From: Tannerellaceae bacterium
GTDB lineage: Bacteria > Bacteroidota > Bacteroidia > Bacteroidales > Tannerellaceae
Direction of reading: 5' to 3'
NCBI GenBank assembly: GCA_031288175.1
Contig: JAITRW010000029.1
Span: forward strand, 1-64,000
DNA length: 64,000 nt
The position numbers and the translations under genes were made by a program. Below are positions 27,371-35,041 of the stretch, one piece after another. The notes under the pieces were generated by a model that worked only from the letters and a program-made list of their open reading frames with translations, made no database searches and was not told the DNA's origin. The number at the start of each line of letters is the position of its first letter. Positions within the stretch are counted from its first letter, which is position 1.

Positions 27371-27452
27371 TGCCCGGGACAGGACTCGAACCTGCACGGC
27401 GCAAACCACTCGCACCTGAAACGAGCGCGTCTACCAATTCCGCCACCCGGGC
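27371..27452 (-). tRNA. tRNA-Leu (anticodon CAG)
   Basis: 82 nt on the minus strand. Acceptor GCCCGGG/CCCGGGC, discriminator A, no encoded CCA. The anticodon stem CTCGT/GCGAG encloses TTCAGGT, giving CAG. It has a class II variable arm and GGTTCGAGTCC T-arm, and lies 12 nt upstream of tRNA-Leu(GAG). Confidence 0.95.
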
Positions 27453-27509
27453 TTATTCCTACCCCAAAGAACACAAGAGGGGCGCGAGGACGTCCCTCTT
27501 TTTCGGGCA

Positions 27510-27540
27510 CAAAAGTACGTCTTATTTCCAACCGACCAAA
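27510..27540 (-). promoter_or_regulatory. Promoter of the tRNA-Leu/rpmB/rpmG/DUF4295 unit
   Basis: On the minus strand TTTG (27540-27537), a 19-nt spacer and TACTTTTG (27517-27510) match both Bacteroidota promoter elements. The ~55-nt leader before the first tRNA can form an AAGAGG...CCTCTT hairpin (about 27470-27500). Confidence 0.75.
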
Positions 27541-27576
27541 TCCGGAAAGGCTTTTTACGCAGAGGTCCGAAACTTT

Positions 27577-27584
27577 TACCTTTG
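27577..27584 (+). promoter_or_regulatory. -7 box TACCTTTG of ribF
   Basis: Exact TAnnTTTG, 4 nt (CAAC) before the ATG at 27589. This implies a leaderless or 1-nt-leader message. No Shine-Dalgarno can fit in between. Confidence 0.65.
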
Positions 27585-27588
27585 CAAC

Positions 27589-28545
27589 ATGGAAATTATT
27601 CGAAATGGCGCAGTACCTAAAGGAGTACAGTTAGTGGCCACTGTGGGATCGTTCGATGGCGTACACGCCGGACATCGTTTTCTTCTTCGTAATTTACGTG
27701 AGACAGGGCGAACACATTCCCTACCGACGGCAGTGATCACCTTTCCTCACCACCCCCGTGAAATAGTACAACGAAATAAATATCGTCCGGAACTACTTAA
27801 TTCCTTCGAGGAGAAATTAACTCTCCTTGCTCAAACGGGAATAGATTACTGCATCGTATTGGATTTTACAGCGGAGCTGTCCCAACTGTCAGCAGAAGCT
27901 TTTATCCGGGAAATACTCGCCGATAAGTTACATGTCCGCACTTTATTGACAGGTTATGACCATCATTTCGGATATAATCGCACTGATGGATCAGCACAAT
28001 ATGTAAAGTACGGGCGTCTCTGCGGTGTAGAGGTATTGAGCGTGGCGTACTACGGGATAGGAGAGACTGTCGTCTGTTCGTCGGGGATAAGGAAGCTGAT
28101 AGCCGAAGGTCAAGTAGATATCGCCGCCCACCTACTGACCTATACTTATCGCCTGCAAGGAACCGTAACGGAAGGTTTCCGTATAGGACGAACATTAGGA
28201 TTCCCGACAGCCAATTTAAAACTCAACGAACCTAACAAACTTTTACCGAAAAACGGCGTTTATGCGGTTTGGGCGGATACGGATGAACAACGTTACAAAG
28301 GAATGTTATACATCGGCAACCGTCCGACTTTCAATAGAGGAGCAACCGTTTCGATAGAGGTACATCTTCTGAATTTTACCGGTGACCTATACGGAAAGGT
28401 ATTAACTCTCTCTCTCGTTCGCTTCCTGCGTCCCGATACAAGATTTGCCAATACTTCTGCTCTCACCACTCAGCTTGCACGTGACCAAGAGACAACCGAT
28501 ACTTATTTGGCGAAAGTGCAGACGATAGAAGTTACCGCGTCGTAG
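27589..28545 (+). CDS. ribF: Bifunctional riboflavin kinase / FAD synthetase
   Basis: 318 aa. The N-terminal FMN adenylyltransferase domain has GSFDGVHAGHRFLL (HxGH), and LLTGYDHHFGYNRTDGS; the C-terminal flavokinase domain has RIGRTLGFPTANL and KNGVYAVWA...YIGNRPTFN. It makes FMN and FAD from riboflavin. The ATG at 27589 is chosen over the open upstream frame because the latter crosses both tRNA genes. The 3' end overlaps the convergent nitronate monooxygenase gene by 14 bp. Confidence 0.96.
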   Translation: MEIIRNGAVPKGVQLVATVGSFDGVHAGHRFLLRNLRETGRTHSLPTAVITFPHHPREIVQRNKYRPELLNSFEEKLTLLAQTGIDYCIVLDFTAELSQLSAEAFIREILADKLHVRTLLTGYDHHFGYNRTDGSAQYVKYGRLCGVEVLSVAYYGIGETVVCSSGIRKLIAEGQVDIAAHLLTYTYRLQGTVTEGFRIGRTLGFPTANLKLNEPNKLLPKNGVYAVWADTDEQRYKGMLYIGNRPTFNRGATVSIEVHLLNFTGDLYGKVLTLSLVRFLRPDTRFANTSALTTQLARDQETTDTYLAKVQTIEVTAS

Positions 28546-29596
28546 CCAAACGGAACTCATCCTTCAAACGAAGGATGACTTCATGTACACTGCTAATCCT
28601 TTCACTCAGGTAGGCGTTAGCTCCCACGAAAGCATAACCTTTTCGCATATTACCGCGAGCGGCGTTATAGAGTGCCTTGATGATACAGTAAGGACTGCGG
28701 ACGTAGTCACAAGTTTTAATGCAATGAAACGAACACTGCTTAGGACGTTCCTTTCCTTCTTTTACACTACGAATAAATTCTCCATCAAGGGCGCGTCCCG
28801 GCATTCCTACAGGACTTTCGATAATCCGGATATCTTCTTTGTGCGATTTGATGTATTCTTCCTTAAAAGTTATGGAAGCATCGCATTCCTCAGTGGGCAC
28901 GAAAATAGTACCCATCTGTACGGCAGAAGCTCCGAGCGCTAAAAAACGGGCAATGTCCTTTCCTGAACTAATTCCTCCTGCGGCAATGACGGGAATTTTT
29001 TTCGTATCGTGATAGGATTCGGCTACAGCCACTACTTCCGGCACGATGTTTTCTAATGCATATGCCGTATCGTCAATTTGCTCTTTCTTAAAACCCAGAT
29101 GCCCGCCTGCCTTCGGTCCCTCTACAACAAGTGCGTCAGGCAGATAATTATAATTATTTAACCATTTAGCGCAAATGATCTTGGCCGCACGAGCAGACGA
29201 AACAATAGGGACAAGTTTCGTCTTACTGCCTTCCGTCAGGTAGGACGGCATATCAAAAGGCAAACCGGCACCCGCGAAAATGACATCTACTTTCTCTTCA
29301 ATACTCGTTCGCACCATATCCGAGAAGTTAGATAGAGCCACCATGATATTGACTCCAATAACTCCCTGTGTCTTTTCTCTGGCCTTACGTATCTCTTCGC
29401 GGAGACCAATGACACAGTTTTTAAGGTAGTCCGGCGTCTTCTTGTAGAAAAGCCCAAGTCCAGCACAGGATATTACACCCACACCTCCTTCGTTAGCCAC
29501 CGCAGCAGCTAATCCCGATAACGAAATACCTACACCCATTCCGCCCTGAATGATAGGTAATGAGATCTCTCTATTCCCAATGAAAAAAGATTTCAT
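28532..29596 (-). CDS. Nitronate monooxygenase-like FMN enzyme
   Basis: A 354-aa TIM-barrel flavoprotein of the 2-nitropropane dioxygenase/NMO family: IQGGMGVGISLSGLAAAVANEGGVGVIS at the N-terminus, VVEGPKAGGHLGF, and the phosphate-binding AAGGISSGKDIARFLALGASAVQMGT. A C-terminal Cys cluster CSFHCIKTC is present. Members oxidise nitronates or act as enoyl-ACP-reductase-like enzymes; the substrate here is unknown. A good Shine-Dalgarno (AAAGGAGTG) and -7 box (29620-29627) precede it. It is divergent from feoAB across a 237-bp region holding the iron-type inverted repeat. Confidence 0.87.
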   Translation of the reverse strand: MKSFFIGNREISLPIIQGGMGVGISLSGLAAAVANEGGVGVISCAGLGLFYKKTPDYLKNCVIGLREEIRKAREKTQGVIGVNIMVALSNFSDMVRTSIEEKVDVIFAGAGLPFDMPSYLTEGSKTKLVPIVSSARAAKIICAKWLNNYNYLPDALVVEGPKAGGHLGFKKEQIDDTAYALENIVPEVVAVAESYHDTKKIPVIAAGGISSGKDIARFLALGASAVQMGTIFVPTEECDASITFKEEYIKSHKEDIRIIESPVGMPGRALDGEFIRSVKEGKERPKQCSFHCIKTCDYVRSPYCIIKALYNAARGNMRKGYAFVGANAYLSERISSVHEVILRLKDEFRLATTR

Positions 29597-29619
29597 ACAA
29601 CACTCCTTTTAGTAGGTTA

Positions 29620-29627
29620 CAAAGGTA
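29620..29627 (-). promoter_or_regulatory. -7 box TACCTTTG of the nitronate monooxygenase gene
   Basis: Exact TAnnTTTG on the minus strand, 23 nt before the ATG at 29596, with AAAGGAGTG in the leader. Confidence 0.65.
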
Positions 29628-29702
29628 ATAAAAAACTATCTCCAAAGATTTCTTCCCTCTTTTCTTCCTATTACCATCACCGGATAGGACAAAGAATGAT
29701 AG

Positions 29703-29720
29703 ATACCTATAAATAGGTAT
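29703..29720. promoter_or_regulatory. Inverted-repeat operator candidate ATACCT-N6-AGGTAT upstream of feoAB
   Basis: The arms extend to ATACCTA/TAGGTAT around TAAA. The core is identical to the one in the porin-imelysin promoter (11382-11399). A further single half-site AGGTATT lies at 29780-29786, just ahead of the feoAB -7 box. The site could act on feoAB, on the divergent flavoenzyme gene, or on both. Confidence 0.55.
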
Positions 29721-29800
29721 TTGTTTTTTCTTTTTCACCAAATCGGACGGTCTCGAAAGGTGATAAATATTTGAGAAATAGGTATTGAATAAAGGGAGAG

Positions 29801-29808
29801 TACTTTTG
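29801..29808 (+). promoter_or_regulatory. -7 box TACTTTTG of feoAB
   Basis: Exact TAnnTTTG, 25 nt before the ATG at 29834. The half-site AGGTATT (29780-29786) lies where a bound regulator would cover the -33 to -7 interval. Confidence 0.6.
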
Positions 29809-29833
29809 CAAGTAAATAGAAAGGAAGTCGCAC

Positions 29834-32299
29834 ATGAAGTTGTCGGGACTAAAAACAGGGGAACGCGGAGTAGTGGTGAAAGTGGCCGGTCGTGGGGCGT
29901 TCCGCAAGCGTATTGTGGAGATGGGTTTCGTACGGGGGAAAGAAGTAGAAGTGGTAGGAAACGCACCGTTGAATGATCCAATCCATTACCGAGTGATGGG
30001 ATATGATGTATCGTTACGCCGTAGCGAGGCTTCCCTTATTGAAATAGTGCGGATGCAAGAAGGTAACTACGCCAACATACCTCTACACGGAGAAGAAGCG
30101 AGAAAAACAACAGTGGTAGATGCAGAGGATTGGAAGTCAATCGTACAACGGGAGGGGCGTACAATCCATGTGGCATTAGTAGGGAATCCAAACTGTGGAA
30201 AAACGTCGCTATTCAATATGGCGTCAGGTTTACACGAGCATACGGGGAATTACAGCGGGGTAACGGTAGACGCAAAGATGGGACGGGTATACCGGGGAGG
30301 ATATACATTTGAAGTGGTAGATCTTCCGGGTACATATTCGTTGTCGACCTATACACCGGAAGAGGTATATGTACGAAATCACTTGCAGAAAGAATTGCCG
30401 GATGTAGTAATTAATGTGATTGATGCCTCAAATCTTGAACGAAATCTGTACCTGACTGCACAGCTGATAGATATGGATGCCCGAATGGTGATTGCGCTCA
30501 ACATGTATGATGAGTTGGAGAAACGGGGAGACCGGTTCGCCCACGAATCGTTAGGCAAGATGCTGGGGGTTCCTATTGTCCCGACGGTGGGAAAAACGGG
30601 TGCAGGGATAGCGACTCTTTTCGATCGTATCATACAGGTATATGAAGAAAAGGATCCGATGGTTCGCCACGTGCACATTTACTACGGCTCGGCATTGGAG
30701 GGCGCTATTGAGAAGGTAAGTCGAGAATTGGAAACAAATGTTGAGTTACCTCCCGAGCTCCCGAAACGTTACGTGGCGATGCGTCTGTTGGAAGGGGATA
30801 GCGAGGTGGAAAAGTCTATAAAAACGTTGGTAAGTCAAGAATGTCACCATCACCACCATCATCACCACGCAAAGGGACTGTCATGCTGGGAACGTATCCA
30901 CGCTACGCGGGATAAAGGGAGGGAAGATATACGGCGATTGCTCGGAGAAGATGCGGAGACAGGTTTCACGGATGCACGCTATGGGTTTATATCGGGGGCA
31001 TTACGGGAAACTTACAAGGCCGCACAACCTATACAAGGAAAAAAACGAACAGAACTGATTGATGAGGTGGTAACACATCGAGTATTGGGGTTTCCGATAT
31101 TCGTGTTCTTGATGTGGGTAATATTTGAAACGACATTCAGGTTAGGGGCATATCCAATAGAATGGATAGAGGTAGGTATCGGATGGTTGGGAAACTTATT
31201 GAAGATGAGAATGTCGGCAGGTCCATTCAAAGATTTATTGGTGGACGGAGTTATTGGCGGGGTGGGTGGGGTGATCGTATTTTTACCGAACATTGTGCTT
31301 CTCTATCTGTTCATCTCTCTAATGGAGGATTCAGGCTATATGGCACGAGCGGCATTCATTATGGACAGACTGATGCATAAGATGGGATTACATGGAAAAT
31401 CGTTTATCCCGCTGGTGATGGGTTTCGGATGTACCGTACCGGCAATCATGGCATCGCGGACGATAGAGAGCCGTAACAGCCGTTTGGTGACGATGCTGGT
31501 CAACCCATTGATGAGTTGCAGTGCGAGATTACCGGTGTATGTGTTATTGACATCTGCTTTCTTTCCTCGACACGGGAGTATAGTGATGTTGGGACTATAC
31601 GCCACGGGCATTGGTTTGGCAGTGGTATTGGCACGTCTCTTCAAGCGATGGCTATTTCGTGGAGAAGATATTCCGTTCGTAATGGAGTTACCACCCTACC
31701 GTATGCCAACGTGGCGGTCTATTGGCTTCCATGTCTGGGTAAAAGCAAAGCAATACCTTCATAAAATGGGAGGAATTATTCTGGTGGCTTCTATTTTGAT
31801 ATGGTTTCTAGGATATTTCCCGCGTCCGGCGGAGACGATTTTAACAACTTCAGTGATGGAAACAGAAATCTCAACATCGACAGCTACACAGGAAGAGTCT
31901 TATATCGGACGTATGGGCAAGGCTATAGAACCGATTATGTCGCCATTAGGTTTCGACTGGAAGATGAGTGTGGCCTTATTGACAGGCCTGGCGGCGAAAG
32001 AGGTGGTAGTGAGTACATTAGGCGTCCTCTACACGGGAACTACCGAAGAGACGGAATCCCTCCCTTCCCGGCTACGCGCTGATCGCGACAAGTCAGGTTC
32101 TCCGGTGTTCACACCGTTGATAGCGTTTTGCCTGATGCTTTTCGTACTGATATATTTTCCTTGTATCGCCACGCTGACAGCAATCAGCAGGGAATCAGGT
32201 TCATGGCATTGGGGAGCCTTTGTAGCTCTTTACTCTTGTATGCTGGCGTGGATAGCTGCCTTTACCGTAAAACAAGTCGGCACTTTGTTAGGGTGGTAG
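29834..32299 (+). CDS. feoB: Ferrous iron transporter, FeoA-FeoB fusion with His8 run
   Basis: An 821-aa inner-membrane Fe(II) importer. Residues 1-75 are a fused FeoA domain (LSGLKTGERGVVVKV...VMGYDVSLRRSEASLIEI). The G domain follows: G1 GNPNCGKTS (117-125), G3 DLPGTYSLS and G4 NMYD (FeoB-type). Transmembrane Gate/nucleoside-recognition segments occupy about 410-821 (MGFGCTVPAIMASR, NPLMSCSARLPVY, LTGLAAKEVVVSTLG). Between the G domain and membrane part lies Cys337 followed by eight His (338-345), which I infer to be a metal-binding sensor or buffer. FeoA-FeoB fusion is known in Bacteroidales. The stop codon lies in a 29-bp sequence repeated downstream. Confidence 0.96.
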   Translation: MKLSGLKTGERGVVVKVAGRGAFRKRIVEMGFVRGKEVEVVGNAPLNDPIHYRVMGYDVSLRRSEASLIEIVRMQEGNYANIPLHGEEARKTTVVDAEDWKSIVQREGRTIHVALVGNPNCGKTSLFNMASGLHEHTGNYSGVTVDAKMGRVYRGGYTFEVVDLPGTYSLSTYTPEEVYVRNHLQKELPDVVINVIDASNLERNLYLTAQLIDMDARMVIALNMYDELEKRGDRFAHESLGKMLGVPIVPTVGKTGAGIATLFDRIIQVYEEKDPMVRHVHIYYGSALEGAIEKVSRELETNVELPPELPKRYVAMRLLEGDSEVEKSIKTLVSQECHHHHHHHHAKGLSCWERIHATRDKGREDIRRLLGEDAETGFTDARYGFISGALRETYKAAQPIQGKKRTELIDEVVTHRVLGFPIFVFLMWVIFETTFRLGAYPIEWIEVGIGWLGNLLKMRMSAGPFKDLLVDGVIGGVGGVIVFLPNIVLLYLFISLMEDSGYMARAAFIMDRLMHKMGLHGKSFIPLVMGFGCTVPAIMASRTIESRNSRLVTMLVNPLMSCSARLPVYVLLTSAFFPRHGSIVMLGLYATGIGLAVVLARLFKRWLFRGEDIPFVMELPPYRMPTWRSIGFHVWVKAKQYLHKMGGIILVASILIWFLGYFPRPAETILTTSVMETEISTSTATQEESYIGRMGKAIEPIMSPLGFDWKMSVALLTGLAAKEVVVSTLGVLYTGTTEETESLPSRLRADRDKSGSPVFTPLIAFCLMLFVLIYFPCIATLTAISRESGSWHWGAFVALYSCMLAWIAAFTVKQVGTLLGW

Positions 32300-32386
32300 T
32301 TTTTCCTTATTCCTTTAAAACTTGGGCAGATGTTAAGAACAAGCCTTTTAATTCAATGTGGTAGTTTTTCCTTATTCCTTTAAAAC
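32293..32386. repeat. 29-bp direct repeat spanning the feoB stop codon
   Basis: Identical copies at 32293-32321 and 32358-32386, separated by 36 nt. The first starts inside the last feoB codons (TGG TAG) and both end TTCCTTTAAAAC. It looks like a partial tandem duplication of the feoB 3' end, or a duplicated 3'-UTR element. No stable hairpin was seen in the unit. The 153-nt gap to the convergent topoisomerase gene holds nothing else I can identify. Confidence 0.9.
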
Positions 32387-32452
32387 ACCCTATATAGTCC
32401 CCATGAGGCAGATTTTTACAGCCGTCGGCCAAGCTATTTCTACGACTACAGG

Positions 32453-35038
32453 TTAGAATAGCTTTATCTGTCCCGTCACACTATCGAAAGGAATATCGGA
32501 AGAAATGTCAGTACCAACCTCAGAATCGGAAGAATCGGCGGCATCGGAGAAAGGAAGTGATTCGGAACGAGGGACAAGCTCAAGTTCATTAATAGTAGAG
32601 ACTTCATAGTTGGAAAGCCTTTTGCCCTTGGCTTTGAAAGATTTGACGGCAATAAATTGATCGGCATCAATAACGAGAGGAGGACGGAGAGCATCTTTAC
32701 CACCGAAAACGAGTTCGAGACGAGGATAGGGTTCGTCTGTGAGGAGGTGTAAACGACTGTCAGGATGCTCCCCAAGGAAATTCTGATGCTTAGGTGTAGC
32801 ATCAAGACGAAACCGTTTGAGATAACGGAAACCCTGTTCACCGTCAAAGAGTGCAGCTGTCCAAACTTTGTCGGGGTCGTATTTTTCTATGAGAAATATA
32901 CTTTCCTCGTAGTGATTGGCAGGGTCGGGAGGAGTGAGGTAGAAATCGCCATTCCGGAGGATCACGAGGATACGATCTTCCGTATCGAATTCACCGAGAA
33001 ATTCGCCACGACCGTCAAAATTGAGGCGGAAGACATCTCGATCGAACCACACTTGCCGTCCACCAAGTGTAGAAACGCCCTTTTGACGAAGGGTAATTTT
33101 GTGGACTTCGAGGCGAGTAAGTAGGTTACCGCGTGAATTACGGCCTTTTATAGGAAGCTCTCCAAAATCTTTTTCAAAGAGAAGAACTTTTAATCGGGGC
33201 TTAGGCTTGAGAAAGACCTTTATGATCTCGGCTTCACCATTCGGATTAGTGCTGAAATAAAGGATACGGGAATCATGTGTACCGGCGGTGAGGTCATAGT
33301 CACGGTCACGAGTGATACCGTTGACAAAGAATCGTTTGTAGTAGACAGGTCCGTTTCGACCGTCACGGTAAACAACATTGTAGATGGTACGAGTATCGTT
33401 ACGTTTGAAGATGGCAAGATGAATGATGTCTTTACCGACGTACATTTTGTCCGTGATACGTACGATGCGATAAATACCTGATCGAAAAAAGAGTATCACA
33501 TCGTCCAGCGAAGAACAAGAACAGACATATTCGTCTTTTTTCAGGTTCATACCGATGAAACCTTCTTCCCGATTGATATAGAGTTTTTCAGTAGCCTCGG
33601 CAACGGTAGCGGCTTCAATAGTATCGAAGTTACGTATCTCTGTCCGGCGAGGGAATAAAGCGCCGTACTTTTTTTTAAGGGAACGGAACCAATCAATGGT
33701 GTAGTCAGTGAGGTTATTAAGATGACGGTTAATACGTTCAATATCGGCACGGATATTGGCTATCAACTCCTCATTTTTTTTAGCATTGAACCGCAGGATT
33801 CTCCCCATTTTGATTTCCATGAGGAAAAGGATGTCGTCTCGCGTAACAGTTCGGATAAGGTTAGGTTTGAAAGGTTCAAGGCGAGCATCAACGTGTGTGA
33901 CGGCGTCATCCATAGAGATAGCATTTTCGAAAGCGCTATCTTTATAGATACGTTCTTCAATGAAGATCTGTTCAAGAGAAGCGAAGAAGAGGGCTTCTTG
34001 CTGTTCGGCTTTTTCGATCTCAAGTTCAGTACGAAGGAGGTCACGGGTACGTTCGGCGGCGTGTCGAAGGAGGTAGGAGAGCGTGAGGAAGTGAGGTTTA
34101 TTGTCATTAATCACACAACAATTCGGAGAGATGCCGACTTCACAGTCGGTAAAAGCATAAAGGGCGTCAATCGTCTTATCGGGAGAGACTCCGGGTGTGA
34201 GGTGAACAAGGATTTCAACCTCTTGTGCAGTATTATCATCGACTTTACGAATCTTTATCTTGTTCCTTTCGTTGGCTTTGAGGATGGAATCAATCACAGA
34301 GACAGTAGTCCGACCGAAGGGGATCTCCGTAATGGCAAGGGTACGGCTGTCGACCTTGTTTATCTTCGCACGTATTTTGACGGAACCACCCCGTTCACCG
34401 TCATTGTATCGGGAGACATCCACGAAACCGCCTGTCTGGAAGTCGGGATAAAGAGTGAACGGTTCCTCACACAGGCAGGCAACGCAGGCATCCAGGAGTT
34501 CATTGAAGTTATGTGGAAGTATTTTAGAGGAGAGACCAACTGCGATACCTTCAACACCTTGTGCCAAGAGGAGAGGAAACTTGACGGGAAGAGTGACAGG
34601 TTCTTTATTCCGGCCATCATAGGAATTTTGCCAATGGGTGGTTTTGGGATTGAAAACTGTTTCGAGGGCGAACTTAGAAAGACGTGCCTCTATGTATCGC
34701 GGAGCAGCGGCACCGTCTCCGGTAAGAATATTCCCCCAATTACCTTGACAATCAATAAGGATATCTTTTTGTCCGAGTTGAACGAGGGCATCACCGATAG
34801 AAGCGTCGCCGTGAGGGTGAAACTGCATGGTATGCCCCACAATGTTAGCGACCTTATTATACCGTCCGTCGTCAAGGCGTTTCATGGCGTAAAGGATACG
34901 CCGCTGTACAGGTTTAAGTCCGTCGTTAATATGAGGGACGGCGCGTTCGAGGATAACGTAGGAAGCATAGTCGAGGAACCAGCCTCGATACATATCGGAG
35001 AGATGTGAAGGGACAGAATGTTCCTCGTTTTGCGTCAT
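32453..35038 (-). CDS. parC: DNA topoisomerase IV subunit A-like (GyrA/ParC family)
   Basis: An 861-aa type IIA topoisomerase cleavage subunit. The breakage-reunion domain carries the active-site Tyr115 in AAAPRYIEARLSKFA, with HPHGDASIGDALV (74-86) before it. A coiled-coil region (around 330-440) and a beta-pinwheel-like C-terminal domain follow. The pinwheel lacks a clear GyrA-box, and the acidic tail (SDAADSSDSEVGTDISS) favours the Bacteroidota ParC-type over GyrA. No parE partner lies in the window. It converges with feoB and is separated by 3 bp from the Ig-repeat gene upstream. Confidence 0.9.
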   Translation of the reverse strand: MTQNEEHSVPSHLSDMYRGWFLDYASYVILERAVPHINDGLKPVQRRILYAMKRLDDGRYNKVANIVGHTMQFHPHGDASIGDALVQLGQKDILIDCQGNWGNILTGDGAAAPRYIEARLSKFALETVFNPKTTHWQNSYDGRNKEPVTLPVKFPLLLAQGVEGIAVGLSSKILPHNFNELLDACVACLCEEPFTLYPDFQTGGFVDVSRYNDGERGGSVKIRAKINKVDSRTLAITEIPFGRTTVSVIDSILKANERNKIKIRKVDDNTAQEVEILVHLTPGVSPDKTIDALYAFTDCEVGISPNCCVINDNKPHFLTLSYLLRHAAERTRDLLRTELEIEKAEQQEALFFASLEQIFIEERIYKDSAFENAISMDDAVTHVDARLEPFKPNLIRTVTRDDILFLMEIKMGRILRFNAKKNEELIANIRADIERINRHLNNLTDYTIDWFRSLKKKYGALFPRRTEIRNFDTIEAATVAEATEKLYINREEGFIGMNLKKDEYVCSCSSLDDVILFFRSGIYRIVRITDKMYVGKDIIHLAIFKRNDTRTIYNVVYRDGRNGPVYYKRFFVNGITRDRDYDLTAGTHDSRILYFSTNPNGEAEIIKVFLKPKPRLKVLLFEKDFGELPIKGRNSRGNLLTRLEVHKITLRQKGVSTLGGRQVWFDRDVFRLNFDGRGEFLGEFDTEDRILVILRNGDFYLTPPDPANHYEESIFLIEKYDPDKVWTAALFDGEQGFRYLKRFRLDATPKHQNFLGEHPDSRLHLLTDEPYPRLELVFGGKDALRPPLVIDADQFIAVKSFKAKGKRLSNYEVSTINELELVPRSESLPFSDAADSSDSEVGTDISSDIPFDSVTGQIKLF

Positions 35039-35041
35039 GCA

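Noticed and set aside
27470-27500. Plus-strand terminator (AAGAGGG...CCCTCTTTTT)
   Set aside because: No plus-strand gene ends upstream of it within reach; it is more likely the leader hairpin of the minus-strand tRNA transcript.
26959-27588. N-terminal extension of the ribF frame (210 extra codons)
   Set aside because: It reads through rpmB, both tRNA genes and the tRNA promoter on the opposite strand; the true start is the ATG at 27589.
33722-35008. 428-aa plus-strand ORF opposite the topoisomerase gene
   Set aside because: It is antisense to the conserved ParC-like breakage domain, has low-complexity shadow sequence, and no promoter or Shine-Dalgarno. The open frame follows from the codon bias of parC.
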